A stretch of DNA of 64,000 nucleotides. Source: Pseudomonas sp. ok272 (GTDB lineage: Bacteria > Pseudomonadota > Gammaproteobacteria > Pseudomonadales > Pseudomonadaceae). Both the position numbers and the translations under genes were made by a program. Positions 9,305 to 18,924 of this stretch are shown piece by piece (the first letter of the stretch is position 1; each line of letters begins with the position of its first letter). The notes beneath the pieces were generated by a model that was not told the origin of the DNA, did not search any database, and worked only from the letters and a program-made list of their open reading frames with translations. Location: contig NZ_FOCB01000004.1 of the NCBI RefSeq assembly GCF_900109995.1, positions 62,001 to 126,000 on the forward strand, written 5' to 3'.

Positions 9305-9640
9305 ATGATCCGTAAACTTCCTGTCGTCGCTTTGCTGATCGGTGCATTGGCTGTCGCAGGACAAGCCCAGGCCCATGGTGGCTACTACTATGGTGGCCAC
9401 GGTGGTGGGTATTGGGGTGGCAATCGCTGGGTGGCTCCACTGGCTGTCGGCGCGGTACTGGGTGCCGTGGTTGGCGGGGCGGTCGTTGCCAACTCGCCAC
9501 CACGCCCCGTTTACGTACAGCAACCGGTCTACGTGCAACCGCCGCCGGTCTACTACCAGGCCCCGCCACCGGTCTACTACCAGCCACAGCCGGTCTACAT
9601 CCAACCCCAGCCGGTCTACTACGGCCAGCCTCGCTACTAA
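9305..9640 (+). CDS. Secreted Gly/Tyr- and Pro/Tyr/Gln-repeat protein
   Basis: A 111-residue product with a signal peptide (cleavage after about AQA, residue 23), a Gly/Tyr-rich stretch (HGGYYYGGHGGGYWGG), a glycine-zipper hydrophobic segment (AVGAVLGAVVGGAVVA, about residues 48-63) and a C-terminal repeat of roughly seven PVYxQP/PVYYQ units. Glycine-zipper domains of this sort occur in small outer-membrane or periplasmic proteins of Pseudomonas. The start has agaggg upstream. A terminator follows at 9672. The function is unknown. Confidence 0.7.
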   Translation: MIRKLPVVALLIGALAVAGQAQAHGGYYYGGHGGGYWGGNRWVAPLAVGAVLGAVVGGAVVANSPPRPVYVQQPVYVQPPPVYYQAPPPVYYQPQPVYIQPQPVYYGQPRY

Positions 9641-9671
9641 GGCCCAGGCTGGAGACAGGCGTCGAATACAC

Positions 9672-9702
9672 CAGGCCCCGCGTTCAATCGGGGCCTGCTT
9701 TC
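9672..9702 (+). terminator. Terminator of the repeat protein gene
   Basis: caggccccg (9672-9680) pairs with cggggcctg (9689-9697), followed by ctttcg. Confidence 0.7.
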
Positions 9703-9878
9703 GTCTGGCCATGTCTGAATGACTCTTGCCAAGGTCGCTGGCGGAACAGTGACCGGGTTCAAACTTGGCATGATTGATACGACGAATGCCTTGGCTTGCC
9801 CGCACAACTGTCATATTTATGTCATGACCGTTGAGCAAGCTCTGGAACCAACGGCTCATAAAAACAAGGACGAGCGCC

Positions 9879-10073
9879 ATGCCCACGCAAAACCCACACC
9901 GCATCGTTGGCCTGTGTACCTCCAGCAAGGTCTACAGCGCGCTGACCGAACTCAAGCACCTTGAGGGTCATCGCAGTGCCAAGTTCCTTTCGCTGCTGGC
10001 CGAAAACCTGGTGCGCAAGGGCCTGCTCAATGACCACGAAGTCATGCACCTGCTCGACCAGGTCGTCGACTGA
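9879..10073 (+). CDS. Small soluble protein of unknown function (64 aa)
   Basis: The ATG follows aagga at 9866-9870 with 8-base spacing. The 64-residue product is predicted helical, with a basic middle (HLEGHRSAKFLSLLAENLVRKGLL) and an acidic end (MHLLDQVVD). No membrane segment or known domain is seen. The upstream in-frame extension has no ribosome-binding site. Confidence 0.5.
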   Translation: MPTQNPHRIVGLCTSSKVYSALTELKHLEGHRSAKFLSLLAENLVRKGLLNDHEVMHLLDQVVD

Positions 10074-10175
10074 CCCGCGACGCCTCAACCGCGTCAATAA
10101 GCACTATCGAGCGCGTCGATTGTCCCCGGGACCGGCGGCTCAGTAAGGTAACCCCATCGTTTGATGGAAGTCCTT

Positions 10176-10358
10176 ATGACCCAGGTTCAGATCATGTCCG
10201 TTGTCGGCAGCGCCGTCCCCCCGTCACTCAGGGAGCGGGGACTGCTGGCCTGTTGGTACCTGATGCAGGACGGCGTGCCGATCAGCGGTCCGCTCACGTC
10301 CCTGCCCGCCGCGCAGGCGCTGTCGAAACGTATCGCGCTTTTTGTCATTAACGCGTGA
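10176..10358 (+). CDS. Small protein of unknown function (60 aa)
   Basis: The ATG at 10176 is preceded by ggaag. The product includes the stretch LACWYLMQDGVPISGPLTSLPAAQALSKRIALF, a short beta-beta-alpha pattern. An upstream TTG/ATG extension is possible. It lies 103 bp after another orphan small gene and 88 bp before yegQ, in the same direction. No recognised family. Confidence 0.5.
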   Translation: MTQVQIMSVVGSAVPPSLRERGLLACWYLMQDGVPISGPLTSLPAAQALSKRIALFVINA

Positions 10359-10445
10359 GGCCGGGCGCTTCATCCACCTGACCCAGATCAATGCCGGCCG
10401 GGCGCGTCTGCCCTACCCTCGCGCCCTTTTGCGATCGACGCCGCC

Positions 10446-11771
10446 ATGACCCTCGCCACACCCGAACTGCTCGCCCCCGCCGGCACCCTGAAAAACATGC
10501 GCTATGCCTTTGCCTACGGCGCCGATGCGGTCTACGCCGGCCAGCCGCGCTACAGCCTGCGGGTGCGCAATAACGAATTCGACCATGCCAACCTGGCCCT
10601 CGGCATCCAGGAAGCCCAGGCCCAAGGCAAGCGCTTCTATGTGGTGGTTAACATCGCCCCACACAACGCCAAACTCAAAACCTTCCTCAGGGACCTGGAA
10701 CCGGTCATCGCCATGGCCCCGGACGCACTGATCATGTCCGACCCCGGTCTGATCATGCTGGTCCGTCGCAACTTCGCGCAGATGCCAATCCACCTCTCGG
10801 TGCAAGCCAACACCGTGAACTGGGCCAGCGTCGAGTTCTGGCAACAGCAAGGCCTGAGCCGGATCATCCTGTCGCGGGAGTTGTCGCTGGAGGAGATCGC
10901 CGAAATCCGCCAACAAGTGCCCGCCATGGAGCTGGAGGTATTCGTCCACGGCGCCCTGTGCATGGCCTATTCCGGGCGCTGCCTGCTGTCGGGCTATATG
11001 AACAAGCGCGATGCCAACCAGGGCAGTTGCACCAACGCCTGCCGCTGGAAGTACGCCGCCGAACCCGCCACCCAAAACACCACCGGCGACATCGTCCAGC
11101 GCTACCAACCAGAACCCACCCTGGGCATCGGTGCACCCACCGAGCAGGTGTTCCTGCTGCGCGAAGCCAATCGTCCGGACGAACTGATGCCAGCCTTCGA
11201 AGATGAACACGGCACCTACATCATGAACGCCAAGGACCTGCGCGCCGTGCAGCACGTGGAGCGCCTGACCCAGATGGGCGTGCATTCATTGAAGATCGAA
11301 GGCCGGACCAAATCCCACTTCTATTGCGCACGCACCACCCAGGTCTACCGCCGCGCCATCGACGATGCCGTGGCCGGTCGCACGTTTGATCGCAGCCTGA
11401 TGACCGACCTCGAATCCCTCGCCCAACGCGGCTACACCGAAGGCTTCCTACGCCGCCACGTGCACGATGAGTACCAGAACTACCAGAACGGCAGCTCAGT
11501 CTCGGAACGCCAGCAATTCGTCGGCGAACTGACAGGCCTGCGCCGCGAGCGGCTGGCCGAGGTCAAGGTGAAAAACCGCTTCGGCCTGGGCGACCACATG
11601 GAACTGATGACCCCCAAGGGCAACTACCACTTCGACCTGCACCAACTGCAAAACATCCAGGGCGCGGCGATTGACGTAGCCCCGGGCGACGGCCACACCG
11701 TCTACCTGCCCATCCCGGACGCCGTGGACCTGGAATTTGCCCTATTGATGCGCGACGTAAGCGGCAAGTAA
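10446..11771 (+). CDS. yegQ: tRNA hydroxylation protein, peptidase U32 family
   Basis: A 441-residue U32-family protein. The U32 signature EVFVHGALCMAYSGRCLLSG (about residues 163-182) and the downstream GSCTNACRWKY give the conserved Cys residues thought to bind an iron-sulfur centre. The length and the C-terminal small beta domain match E. coli YegQ (TrhP), which acts in prephenate-dependent 5-hydroxylation of uridine 34 in tRNA. It is probably monocistronic; a repeat cluster follows. Confidence 0.88.
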   Translation: MTLATPELLAPAGTLKNMRYAFAYGADAVYAGQPRYSLRVRNNEFDHANLALGIQEAQAQGKRFYVVVNIAPHNAKLKTFLRDLEPVIAMAPDALIMSDPGLIMLVRRNFAQMPIHLSVQANTVNWASVEFWQQQGLSRIILSRELSLEEIAEIRQQVPAMELEVFVHGALCMAYSGRCLLSGYMNKRDANQGSCTNACRWKYAAEPATQNTTGDIVQRYQPEPTLGIGAPTEQVFLLREANRPDELMPAFEDEHGTYIMNAKDLRAVQHVERLTQMGVHSLKIEGRTKSHFYCARTTQVYRRAIDDAVAGRTFDRSLMTDLESLAQRGYTEGFLRRHVHDEYQNYQNGSSVSERQQFVGELTGLRRERLAEVKVKNRFGLGDHMELMTPKGNYHFDLHQLQNIQGAAIDVAPGDGHTVYLPIPDAVDLEFALLMRDVSGK

Positions 11772-12123
11772 GCCACCGGCTTGCGATAGCGACGAGGCAG
11801 CCAAACTGGAGTTGACTGCGCTGGCCTCTTCGCGAGCAAGCCCGCTCCCACCCTGGTCCACGGCGAACACACATCCGGGGAGCAGCTCAATTCCTTGTAG
11901 GAGCGAGGCTTGCCCTAATGCCAGTCAGTTAAGCGAAACCCACGTGGGAGCGAGCCTGCTCGCGATAGCAGTAGGTCAGTCAACGGAGATGTTGGCTGTG
12001 TTGCCGCCTTCGCGAGCAGGCTCCCACACTCAATTGAGCGGGGTACATCCGCAAGAGCTGGGCTGGTTGTCAGACCGCCTTCGCTGGCAAGCCGGTCTCG
12101 CTCCCACCAACCCCGTGCCCCGC
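11772..12123. other. Intergenic repeat cluster
   Basis: 352 bp between the convergent yegQ and antiporter genes made almost wholly of repeats: a REP arm (11829-11850), a spacer module shared with two other sites (from 11849), another REP arm (11898-11912) interrupted by a truncated TIR element (11913 to about 12027), and a last REP-like arm (12079-12100). No gene is supported. Confidence 0.7.
11913..12027 (+). mobile_element. Truncated copy of the 151-bp TIR element
   Basis: The left end is identical to the intact element at 22123 (starts ccctaatgccagtcagttaa), continues through the same internal REP doublet, and breaks off after cccaca, so the right inverted repeat is missing. The left flank gaggcttg is a REP core, the same kind of target as the intact copy. 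Confidence 0.75.
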
Positions 12124-13440
12124 TTACAACACCATCGCCGCCACCCAACCAAACGCCAGCAACGGCAGGTTGTAGTGCAAGAACGTAGGAACCACCGTGT
12201 CCCAAATATGGTGATGCTGGCCATCAATGTTCAAACCCGAAGTCGGCCCCAGCGTCGAATCCGAGGCCGGCGAACCCGCATCGCCCAGCGCACCGGCAGT
12301 CCCCACGATACAAACAATGGCCAACGGGCTGAAACCCAACTGCACGCACAACGGCACAAAAATCGCCGCCAGAATCGGCACCGTGGAAAACGACGAACCG
12401 ATGCCCATCGTCACCAGCAGCCCCACCAGCAACATCAACAACGCACCCACACCCTTGCTGTGCCCGATCCACGAGGCCGACGTTTGCACCAGCGTCTGTA
12501 CTTCCCCGGTGGCCTTCATCACTTCGGCAAAGCCAGAGGCGGCGATCATGATGAAACCGATCATCGCCATCATCTTCATGCCTTCGGTGAACAGGTCATC
12601 GGTCTCACGCCAGCGCACCACGCCGGACACCGAAAAGATCAGAAACCCCGCCAGGGCGCCAATGATCATCGAGTCGAACAGCAACTGAATGATGAAGGCC
12701 GCCGCGATCGCCAGCCCGGCCACCATCAAGGTCAACGGGTTGTACTGCACGTCCACCTGCTCGACCCGCTCGATTTTCCCCAGGTCATACACGCGCTTCT
12801 TGCGGTAGCTGACAAACGCCATCAACAGGCCAAATACCATGCCCAGGGCCGGAATACCCATTGCGTGGGTGACGTTGATGCCGCTGATGTCCACGCCACT
12901 CTTGGCGACATTGGCCAGCAGAATTTCATTGAGGAAGATGTTGCCGAAGCCCACCGGCAGGAACATGTACGGCGTGATCAGGCCGAAGGTCATGACACAG
13001 GCGATCAGGCGCCGATCCAGCTGCAGCTTGGTCAGCACGTACAACAACGGCGGCACCAGCAACGGGATGAACGCGATGTGGATCGGCAGGATGTTCTGCG
13101 AGGCAATCGCCACCACCCATAGCAATCCGATCAACAGCCACTTGACCTGGCCACCGCCCGCTACATCCTGGCGGTCCACCAGGGCCAGCGCCTTGTCGGC
13201 CAAGGCATGCGCCAGCCCGGACTTGGCAATCGCCACCGCGAACGCACCGAGCAACGCATAGGACAACGCCACCGTCGCCCCGCCGCCCAGGCCACTGTTG
13301 AAGGCCTTGAGCGTGGCATCGATCCCCAGCCCGCCGACCAGGCCACCCACCAGCGCACCGACGATCAGCGCGATCACCACGTGAACGCGGGACAGGCTGA
13401 GCACAAGCATGACGCCAACCGCGGCAATTACTGCATTCAT
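12124..13440 (-). CDS. Na+/H+ antiporter family protein
   Basis: A 438-residue polytopic protein (about eleven to twelve hydrophobic segments) of the ion-transporter superfamily, NhaC/YuiF-like. It carries the paired motifs [16 protein letters not shown] and [19 protein letters not shown] near the C-terminus and an internal duplication typical of these carriers. It probably exchanges Na+ or an organic anion for H+; the family is also found to transport amino acids, so the substrate is open. The second of two adjacent ATGs (13440) is best spaced from aaagga. It converges on yegQ across a repeat cluster. Confidence 0.75.
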   Translation of the reverse strand: MNAVIAAVGVMLVLSLSRVHVVIALIVGALVGGLVGGLGIDATLKAFNSGLGGGATVALSYALLGAFAVAIAKSGLAHALADKALALVDRQDVAGGGQVKWLLIGLLWVVAIASQNILPIHIAFIPLLVPPLLYVLTKLQLDRRLIACVMTFGLITPYMFLPVGFGNIFLNEILLANVAKSGVDISGINVTHAMGIPALGMVFGLLMAFVSYRKKRVYDLGKIERVEQVDVQYNPLTLMVAGLAIAAAFIIQLLFDSMIIGALAGFLIFSVSGVVRWRETDDLFTEGMKMMAMIGFIMIAASGFAEVMKATGEVQTLVQTSASWIGHSKGVGALLMLLVGLLVTMGIGSSFSTVPILAAIFVPLCVQLGFSPLAIVCIVGTAGALGDAGSPASDSTLGPTSGLNIDGQHHHIWDTVVPTFLHYNLPLLAFGWVAAMVL

Positions 13441-13743
13441 CATCGTTCCTTTCAATACAATCGCAGGTAAAACCTGCCCAAACAGCATGAGTCCGGCCCG
13501 TCGGCTGCATAGGCCCACGTCGGATTGAATAGAGGTTTTATTAGAGGGCGCGCACTGTGCCGCAGCCGGCCGCGCTTGTCAAAACCAACCCGACACCGGC
13601 CCTCCCCCGGTGGGAGCGAGCCTGCTCACGAAGACGCCCACCCATTCAGCCGCCCGGCCGCCTCGACCGCAACCACTCAAGAACCCCGCCGTTCGGCCGT
13701 TACAGTGCAAAGTCTCTGATATTTATCGAATAAGGACGCCTCC
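13441..13743. other. Intergenic region with a single REP
   Basis: 303 bp between the divergent antiporter and chemoreceptor genes. A single REP (gtgggagcgagcctgctcacgaa) lies at 13611-13632. The promoter of the chemoreceptor should be in 13640-13740, but I see no clear consensus. Confidence 0.6.
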
Positions 13744-15891
13744 ATGTCGCTTCGACAATTCTCTATCCAATGGAAAATCACCCTGCTCACCGGGCTCTGC
13801 CTGGCCAGCATCGTGACCCTGCTGGTGGGGCTCTCGCTGTATCGCATGGAGCACAGTTCCGAACTGGTCAAAGCCTCAAGCATGGAAATGCTCAACGAAG
13901 CGGCCCAAGCCCGCATCGAGGCCCAGGGCGAAGTCCAGGCAGCCGGCATCCGCCAGCAGTTCATGGATGCCTATCAATATGGCCACGGTTTCTCCCGCCA
14001 GGTGCTGTTCCTGCGCGAGCAGGCCGAGAAACGCTTCCTCGATGCCTTCGACCTGCGCGAAGACCTGACCCGCCAGGTCAAGTCGGCGCTGCAAGCCAAC
14101 CCACAACTGCTCGGTTTGTCGCTGGTGTTCGAACCCAACGCCCTGGATGGCAAGGACGAACTGTTCGCCAACCAAGATGAACTGGGCAGCAACGACAAGG
14201 GCCGCTTCGCCCTGTACTGGTCGCAACCGACCGCCGGCAAGCTGAGCGCGATGGCCCTGCCCGAAAAAGACATCGCCGACACCCGCACCGGCCCCAGCGG
14301 CGAAGCGGCCAACGCCTGGTTCACCTGCCCGCGCACACAGCTCAAGCCCTGCGTCATCGAACCGTACTTCTATGAGATCGACGGCCAGAACGTGCTGATG
14401 ACCAGCATCGTCTTCCCCTTGATGCTGGAGGGCAAAGTCGTTGCCTCGCTGTCGGTGGACATCAACCTCAACAGCCTGCAAGCGATCAGCCAGCAGGCGA
14501 GCAAAAAGCTCTACGACGGCCAGACCACCATCAGCATCCTGAGCCCAGCCGGCCTGCTGGCGGGCTACAGCAAGGATGCCAGCAAGCTCAGCCAGCGCCT
14601 GGACACGGTCGACAAGACCAACGGCGCCCAGTTGATCGCCCTGCTCAGCACCGGCCAGACGCCCCAGAGCCTGCACGCCGACGACCTGCTCAAGGTCCTC
14701 TCGCCCTTCGAACCGATTCCTGGCGGCAAACCGTGGGGCGTATTGCTCGAGGTACCGGAAAAGGTCGTAGTCGGCCCGGCCGAAGCGCTGAAGAAAGAGC
14801 TGGATGACCGCAACGCCACCGGCACCTTGATCGAACTGAGCCTGGGCCTGCTGGCCGCGGTCATTGGCTTGCTGCTGATCTGGCTGATGGCACGCAGCGT
14901 GACCAAGCCGATCCTCGGCGTGGCCCACATGCTCGAAGACATCGCCAGCGGCGAAGGCGACCTGACCCGCCGCCTGGCCTACGACAAACAGGACGAACTC
15001 GGGCAACTGGCCGGCTGGTTCAACCGCTTCCTCGACAAGCTGCAACCGATCATCGCCGAGGTCAAACGCTCGGTGCAGGACGCCCGCAGCACGGCGGACC
15101 AGTCGTCGGCCATCGCCACCCAGACCAGCGCCGGGATGGAACAGCAATACCGCCAGGTCGACCAGGTGGCCACCGCGTCCCACGAAATGAGCGCCACCGC
15201 CCAGGACGTCGCCCGCAGCGCCGCACAAGCCGCCCAGGCCGCACGCGACGCCGACCAGGCGACCCGCCAGGGCCTGACCGTGATCGACCGCACCACCACC
15301 AGCATTGACAGCCTGGCGGCCGACATGAGCACCGCCATGATCCAGGTCGAAGGCCTGGCCACCAACAGCGAGAAGATTGGTTCAGTGCTGGAAGTGATCC
15401 GCTCCATCGCCGACCAAACCAACCTGCTGGCCCTCAATGCCGCAATCGAGGCCGCCCGTGCCGGCGAGGCCGGACGTGGCTTTGCCGTGGTCGCCGACGA
15501 AGTGCGCAACCTGGCACGCCGCACCCAGGAGTCGGTGGAGGAAACCCGCCAGGTGATCGAGCACCTGCAAAACGGCACCCAGGAAGTCGTCGAGTCCATG
15601 GGTAACAGCCATCGCCAGGCCCAGGGCAGTGTCGAACAGGTCAGCCAAGCCGTGACGGCCCTGCGCCAGATCGGTGAGGCGGTGACGGTGATCACCGACA
15701 TGAACCTGCAGATCGCCAGCGCCGCCGAAGAACAGAGCGCGGTGGCCGAGGAAATCAACAGCAACGTGGCGACCATTCGCGACGTCACCGAATCACTGTC
15801 GGGCCAGGCCAACGAGTCGGCCCGGGTCAGCCAGGCGCTCAACAGCCTGGCGAACCAACAGCAGAGCCTGATGGATCAATTCCGGGTCTGA
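13744..15891 (+). CDS. Methyl-accepting chemotaxis protein, dCache type (TlpQ-like)
   Basis: A 715-residue transmembrane chemoreceptor. One membrane span (about residues 10-33), a large periplasmic region (about 34-360) of double-Cache size, a second span (about 365-385), HAMP (about 386-440) and a cytoplasmic signalling domain follow in order. The hairpin tip reads [20 protein letters not shown], with [15 protein letters not shown] after it. Length and position next to a PepSY/BqsRS-like operon match TlpQ (PA2654) of P. aeruginosa, a histamine/polyamine receptor; ligand specificity here is inference. It is expected to form polar arrays with CheA/CheW. Confidence 0.85.
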   Translation: MSLRQFSIQWKITLLTGLCLASIVTLLVGLSLYRMEHSSELVKASSMEMLNEAAQARIEAQGEVQAAGIRQQFMDAYQYGHGFSRQVLFLREQAEKRFLDAFDLREDLTRQVKSALQANPQLLGLSLVFEPNALDGKDELFANQDELGSNDKGRFALYWSQPTAGKLSAMALPEKDIADTRTGPSGEAANAWFTCPRTQLKPCVIEPYFYEIDGQNVLMTSIVFPLMLEGKVVASLSVDINLNSLQAISQQASKKLYDGQTTISILSPAGLLAGYSKDASKLSQRLDTVDKTNGAQLIALLSTGQTPQSLHADDLLKVLSPFEPIPGGKPWGVLLEVPEKVVVGPAEALKKELDDRNATGTLIELSLGLLAAVIGLLLIWLMARSVTKPILGVAHMLEDIASGEGDLTRRLAYDKQDELGQLAGWFNRFLDKLQPIIAEVKRSVQDARSTADQSSAIATQTSAGMEQQYRQVDQVATASHEMSATAQDVARSAAQAAQAARDADQATRQGLTVIDRTTTSIDSLAADMSTAMIQVEGLATNSEKIGSVLEVIRSIADQTNLLALNAAIEAARAGEAGRGFAVVADEVRNLARRTQESVEETRQVIEHLQNGTQEVVESMGNSHRQAQGSVEQVSQAVTALRQIGEAVTVITDMNLQIASAAEEQSAVAEEINSNVATIRDVTESLSGQANESARVSQALNSLANQQQSLMDQFRV

Positions 15892-16190
15892 CCCGGATTG
15901 AAAAAGGGAGCGAGACCGGCTTGCCGACGAAGGGGTCAGCACAGCCAGCAGTGATGTCGACTGACAGTCCGCTATCGCCGGCAAGCCGGTGAAAGCGGTA
16001 AGTCTGGCAACATCGATGTTGAATGGGCTGGCCTCTTCGCGGGCAAGCCTCGCGCCTACGGGCTCAACCTCAATCCCCTGTGGGAGCGAGCCCGCTCGCG
16101 AAAGCAGTGTGTCAGCCTGCATTGATGTTGAATGTGCAGGCCTCTTCAGCCTCGCTCCCACAGGGTTCATCCGCGTTGATCAAATCGCTG
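15892..16190. repeat. REP cluster between convergent genes
   Basis: About 300 bp holding several REP-like arms: gagcgagaccggcttgcc (15909), a reversed arm around 15975, gcgggcaagcctcgcgcc (16040), gtgggagcgagcccgctcgcgaa (16080-16102) and a partial arm before 16160. A linker, ctacgggctcaacc, is shared with the clusters at 21.97 kb and 34.8 kb. Confidence 0.75.
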
Positions 16191-17504
16191 TCAGCGCCCC
16201 GGCAACCGCACCACCACCTTCAGCCCGCCCCACTCGCTGTCTTCCAGGCACAGCCCCCCGCCCCATGCCTCGACGATATCGCGCACGATGCCCAGCCCCA
16301 GGCCATGGCCGTCGGTCTGTTCATCCAAGCGAGTACCGCGGCTGAGTACCTGCTCACGCTGCGCAGGGACAATCCCCGGGCCATCGTCTTCCACCACCAA
16401 CACAAAACCTTCGTCCACTTGGGTCACGCTCAAGCGCACCTCGGCGTCAGCCCATTTGCAGGCGTTGTCCAAGAGATTGCCGAGCAGTTCCAACAGGTCC
16501 TCCCGGTCCCACGGCAAGTGCAGGCCGGGGGGGGCGCGGTAGCTCAGGTCGAGGTGTTCGCCGTGGATCATATTCAGGGTCGCCAACAACCCTGGCAGCT
16601 CGGCATCACAGTCAAACTGTGCGCCGGGCAGCGCATCACCGGCCAGCCGGGCACGGTTGAGCTCGCGGTTGAGACGTTGCTGAACCTGGGCCAGTTGCTG
16701 TTGCAACACCGTGCGCACCTGCGGGTGGGCGTCGAGTTTGTCACCGGCCGCCAGGCTCGACAGCACCGCCAACGGCGTCTTCAGCGCATGACCGAGGTTG
16801 CCCAGGGCATTGCGCGAGCGCTTGAGGCTGTCTTCGGTGTGGGCCAGCAGGTGGTTGATCTGCGCCACCAGCGGCTCCAACTCCTCGGGCACCTGGGTAT
16901 CGAGTTGCGAACGCTGTCCTTGCTGCAACTGGGCGATCTGCTCCCGGGCGCTTTCCAGTGGGCGCAAGGCGCGGCGCACGGTGAGCCGCTGCAAGAACAG
17001 GATCAGCAGCAGCCCGGCGACCCCTAGCCCCAGGCCGACCTGGCGCATACGCTGGAAACTCTCGCGCACCGGGGTGTAGTCCTGGGCCACACTGATGGAA
17101 ATCGCCTGGCCCAGGCGCCGGTAGTCCGAACGCAACACCAGCAACTGCTGGCCCTCCGGCCCCAGCTGCAGGTTGCTGTGCAGGCCAGGCTGATCGAGCA
17201 ATGGCAACTCCTGATCCCAGAGCGAGCGCGAGCGCCAGTGGGTGTCGGCAAAGTCGATACGGAAGTAGCGCCCGGAAAACGGGCGCTGATACGCCGGTGA
17301 CAAACGGCGTTCGTCCAGTTGCACACCTTGCGGGCCGCGTACCAGTGCCACCAGCAGGTCTTCGCTGTCGTTGCGCAACCCCGCCTCCAGGTAGCGCTGC
17401 AACCCCAACTCGAACACCCACAGGCTGGTTTGCGCCAGCACCAGGCCGACCACCACCAGGACACTCACGAGCCCCAGGCTCAACTGCCGTTGGATCGACC
17501 GCAT
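16191..17504 (-). CDS. Two-component sensor histidine kinase (BqsS/CarS-like)
   Basis: A 437-residue membrane kinase. Spans at about 9-31 and 160-178 flank a periplasmic loop of about 130 residues. A HAMP-like linker, the H-box (GNLGHALKTPLAVL, His239) and an HATPase domain (NLLDNACKWA, VEDDGPGI, GHGLGLGIV) follow. It directly abuts the response regulator gene. Gene order (two PepSY genes, regulator, kinase, beside a TlpQ-like receptor) matches the BqsRS/CarRS locus of P. aeruginosa, which responds to Fe(II) or Ca2+. The RExxE iron motif described for BqsS is not seen in the loop; the only near match is RESFQ just before the second span. Confidence 0.8.
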   Translation of the reverse strand: MRSIQRQLSLGLVSVLVVVGLVLAQTSLWVFELGLQRYLEAGLRNDSEDLLVALVRGPQGVQLDERRLSPAYQRPFSGRYFRIDFADTHWRSRSLWDQELPLLDQPGLHSNLQLGPEGQQLLVLRSDYRRLGQAISISVAQDYTPVRESFQRMRQVGLGLGVAGLLLILFLQRLTVRRALRPLESAREQIAQLQQGQRSQLDTQVPEELEPLVAQINHLLAHTEDSLKRSRNALGNLGHALKTPLAVLSSLAAGDKLDAHPQVRTVLQQQLAQVQQRLNRELNRARLAGDALPGAQFDCDAELPGLLATLNMIHGEHLDLSYRAPPGLHLPWDREDLLELLGNLLDNACKWADAEVRLSVTQVDEGFVLVVEDDGPGIVPAQREQVLSRGTRLDEQTDGHGLGLGIVRDIVEAWGGGLCLEDSEWGGLKVVVRLPGR

Positions 17505-18170
17505 CTAGGCTTGCCCGGCAAACAGGTAGCCCTGGCCGCGGCGGGTTTCGATCACGCTACGGCCCAGCTTGCGCCGCAGGTGATTGACGTGGACTTCCAG
17601 CACATTGGAGTCGCGCTCGGTCTCACCGTCGTAAAGGTGTTCGGCCAGGTGGCTTTTGGAGAGGATCTGCCCGGGGTGCAGCATGAAGTAACGCAGCAGG
17701 CGGAACTCGGCCGCAGTCAGTTGCACCTCGGCGCCGTCACGAATCACGCACTGGCGGCCCTCGTCCAACTGCAAGCCGGCAGCCTTGAGCGTGGGTTGAT
17801 TCGCCTGGCCGTGGGAACGGCGCAGCAATGCCTGGATGCGCAGGTGCAACTCCTCGGGATGAAAGGGCTTGCTCAGGTAATCGTCGGCGCCGGCCTTGAG
17901 CCCTTCGATGCGCTCGGCCCAGGAATCGCGGGCGGTCAGCACCAGCACCGGGGTCGCCAGCCCGGCCGCGCGCCATTGGCTGAGCACCTCCAGCCCCGGC
18001 AAGCCGGGCAGGCCCAGGTCGAGTATCACCAGGTCATAGGGTTCGGTGCTGCCCTGATACAGCGCATCGCGACCGTCGGCCAGCCAGTCCACCGCATAGC
18101 CCTGGCGATTGAGCCCGGCCAGCAACTCGTCGGCCAGCGGCACGTTGTCTTCAACCAGCAGCAAGCGCAT
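17505..18170 (-). CDS. OmpR-type response regulator (BqsR/CarR-like)
   Basis: A 221-residue regulator. The receiver domain (1-115) has the acidic pair Glu7/Asp8, phosphoacceptor Asp51 (VILDLGLPG) and Lys near 101 ([10 protein letters not shown]). The C-terminal OmpR/PhoB winged helix contains [13 protein letters not shown] and [16 protein letters not shown]. It lies 3 bp after the second PepSY gene and immediately before the kinase, so all four genes form one operon. A BqsR-like half-site pair lies upstream of the first gene, suggesting autoregulation. Confidence 0.85.
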   Translation of the reverse strand: MRLLLVEDNVPLADELLAGLNRQGYAVDWLADGRDALYQGSTEPYDLVILDLGLPGLPGLEVLSQWRAAGLATPVLVLTARDSWAERIEGLKAGADDYLSKPFHPEELHLRIQALLRRSHGQANQPTLKAAGLQLDEGRQCVIRDGAEVQLTAAEFRLLRYFMLHPGQILSKSHLAEHLYDGETERDSNVLEVHVNHLRRKLGRSVIETRRGQGYLFAGQA

Positions 18171-18173
18171 CGG

Positions 18174-18485
18174 TCAATCTTCCTTGTCTTTGAGCAAACG
18201 GCCGGTGGTGGCATCCAGGTCCAGCTCGCGGACCACCCCTTGGGGGGTCAGCAACTCGACTTCATAAATGTAGACGCCGCGCTTCTCTTCAAGCTCGGCC
18301 TCCAGCAACCTGGCGCCGGGGTAGCGGTCCAGCGCCTGCTGCAACAGTTGCTCCAGCGGCAGGATGATCCCCTGCTGGCGCAGGCGCAGGGCTTCGTCCT
18401 GATCCAGGTCACGGGCCAGTCCCACCGAGCAAAATGCCAGGAGCGCCACGGCGACTGGCCCATAAGCGCGCAGATTAACGGTCAT
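18174..18485 (-). CDS. Periplasmic PepSY domain protein (second of pair)
   Basis: A 103-residue protein with a signal peptide (cleavage after about GLA, residue 24) and one PepSY domain (about 40-100; EAELEEKRGVYIYEVELLTPQG and LDATTGRLLKDKED). PepSY proteins are thought to inhibit proteases or bind ligands in the periplasm. Its ATG overlaps the stop of the preceding paralogue by one base (taATG), indicating translational coupling. It is probably an output or sensory accessory of the downstream two-component system. Confidence 0.8.
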   Translation of the reverse strand: MTVNLRAYGPVAVALLAFCSVGLARDLDQDEALRLRQQGIILPLEQLLQQALDRYPGARLLEAELEEKRGVYIYEVELLTPQGVVRELDLDATTGRLLKDKED

Positions 18486-18787
18486 TACGTATCCTGATGA
18501 TCCTTGAGTAGTTGCCCACTGACAGCGTCCAATTCCAGCTCCCAGACAATCCCCTGTGGGTCGCGCAACTCGATCTCATAGATGTACTTGCCATAGACTT
18601 CATCCAGTTCGGCTTCTTCCACGCTGGAGCCTGGGTGCAAGGCCAACGCCTTGGCGTTGAGTGCTTCAAAGGATTGAATGGTACCAGCGTCGCGCAGTCT
18701 CTGGGCTTCGTCGCGCCCCAGGTCACGGGCCTGGGCCAGGCTGGTGGTCAGGGCGACCAGGATCGCCGCGCGCAGGATTGTGTTCAT
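18485..18787 (-). CDS. Periplasmic PepSY domain protein (first of pair)
   Basis: A 100-residue paralogue of the next gene: signal peptide (to about residue 20), then a PepSY domain with AELDEVYGKYIYEIELRDPQG and LDAVSGQLLKDHQD. The ATG at 18787 has a strong ggagg ribosome-binding site; the longer upstream frame has none. It heads the four-gene operon. The pair probably arose by tandem duplication. Confidence 0.8.
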   Translation of the reverse strand: MNTILRAAILVALTTSLAQARDLGRDEAQRLRDAGTIQSFEALNAKALALHPGSSVEEAELDEVYGKYIYEIELRDPQGIVWELELDAVSGQLLKDHQDT

Positions 18788-18829
18788 GGAGCCTCCAGAT
18801 GTGCGTACCCGCCAACCTAACGCGGTGAA

Positions 18830-18845
18830 CTTAATTGAAACTGAA
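18830..18845 (-). promoter_or_regulatory. Candidate BqsR box
   Basis: On the minus strand ttcag-N6-ttaag lies about 45 bp upstream of the first PepSY start. The published BqsR site is a TTAAG direct repeat with 6-bp spacing; one half is perfect and the other matches 4 of 5. Confidence 0.45.
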
Positions 18846-18924
18846 TGGCCATTATTGCTGATCAATGAACAACACAGGGTTAGGCGTCCCTCTACACTCC
18901 CAGCCCCCACCACCCGAGGCCGGC

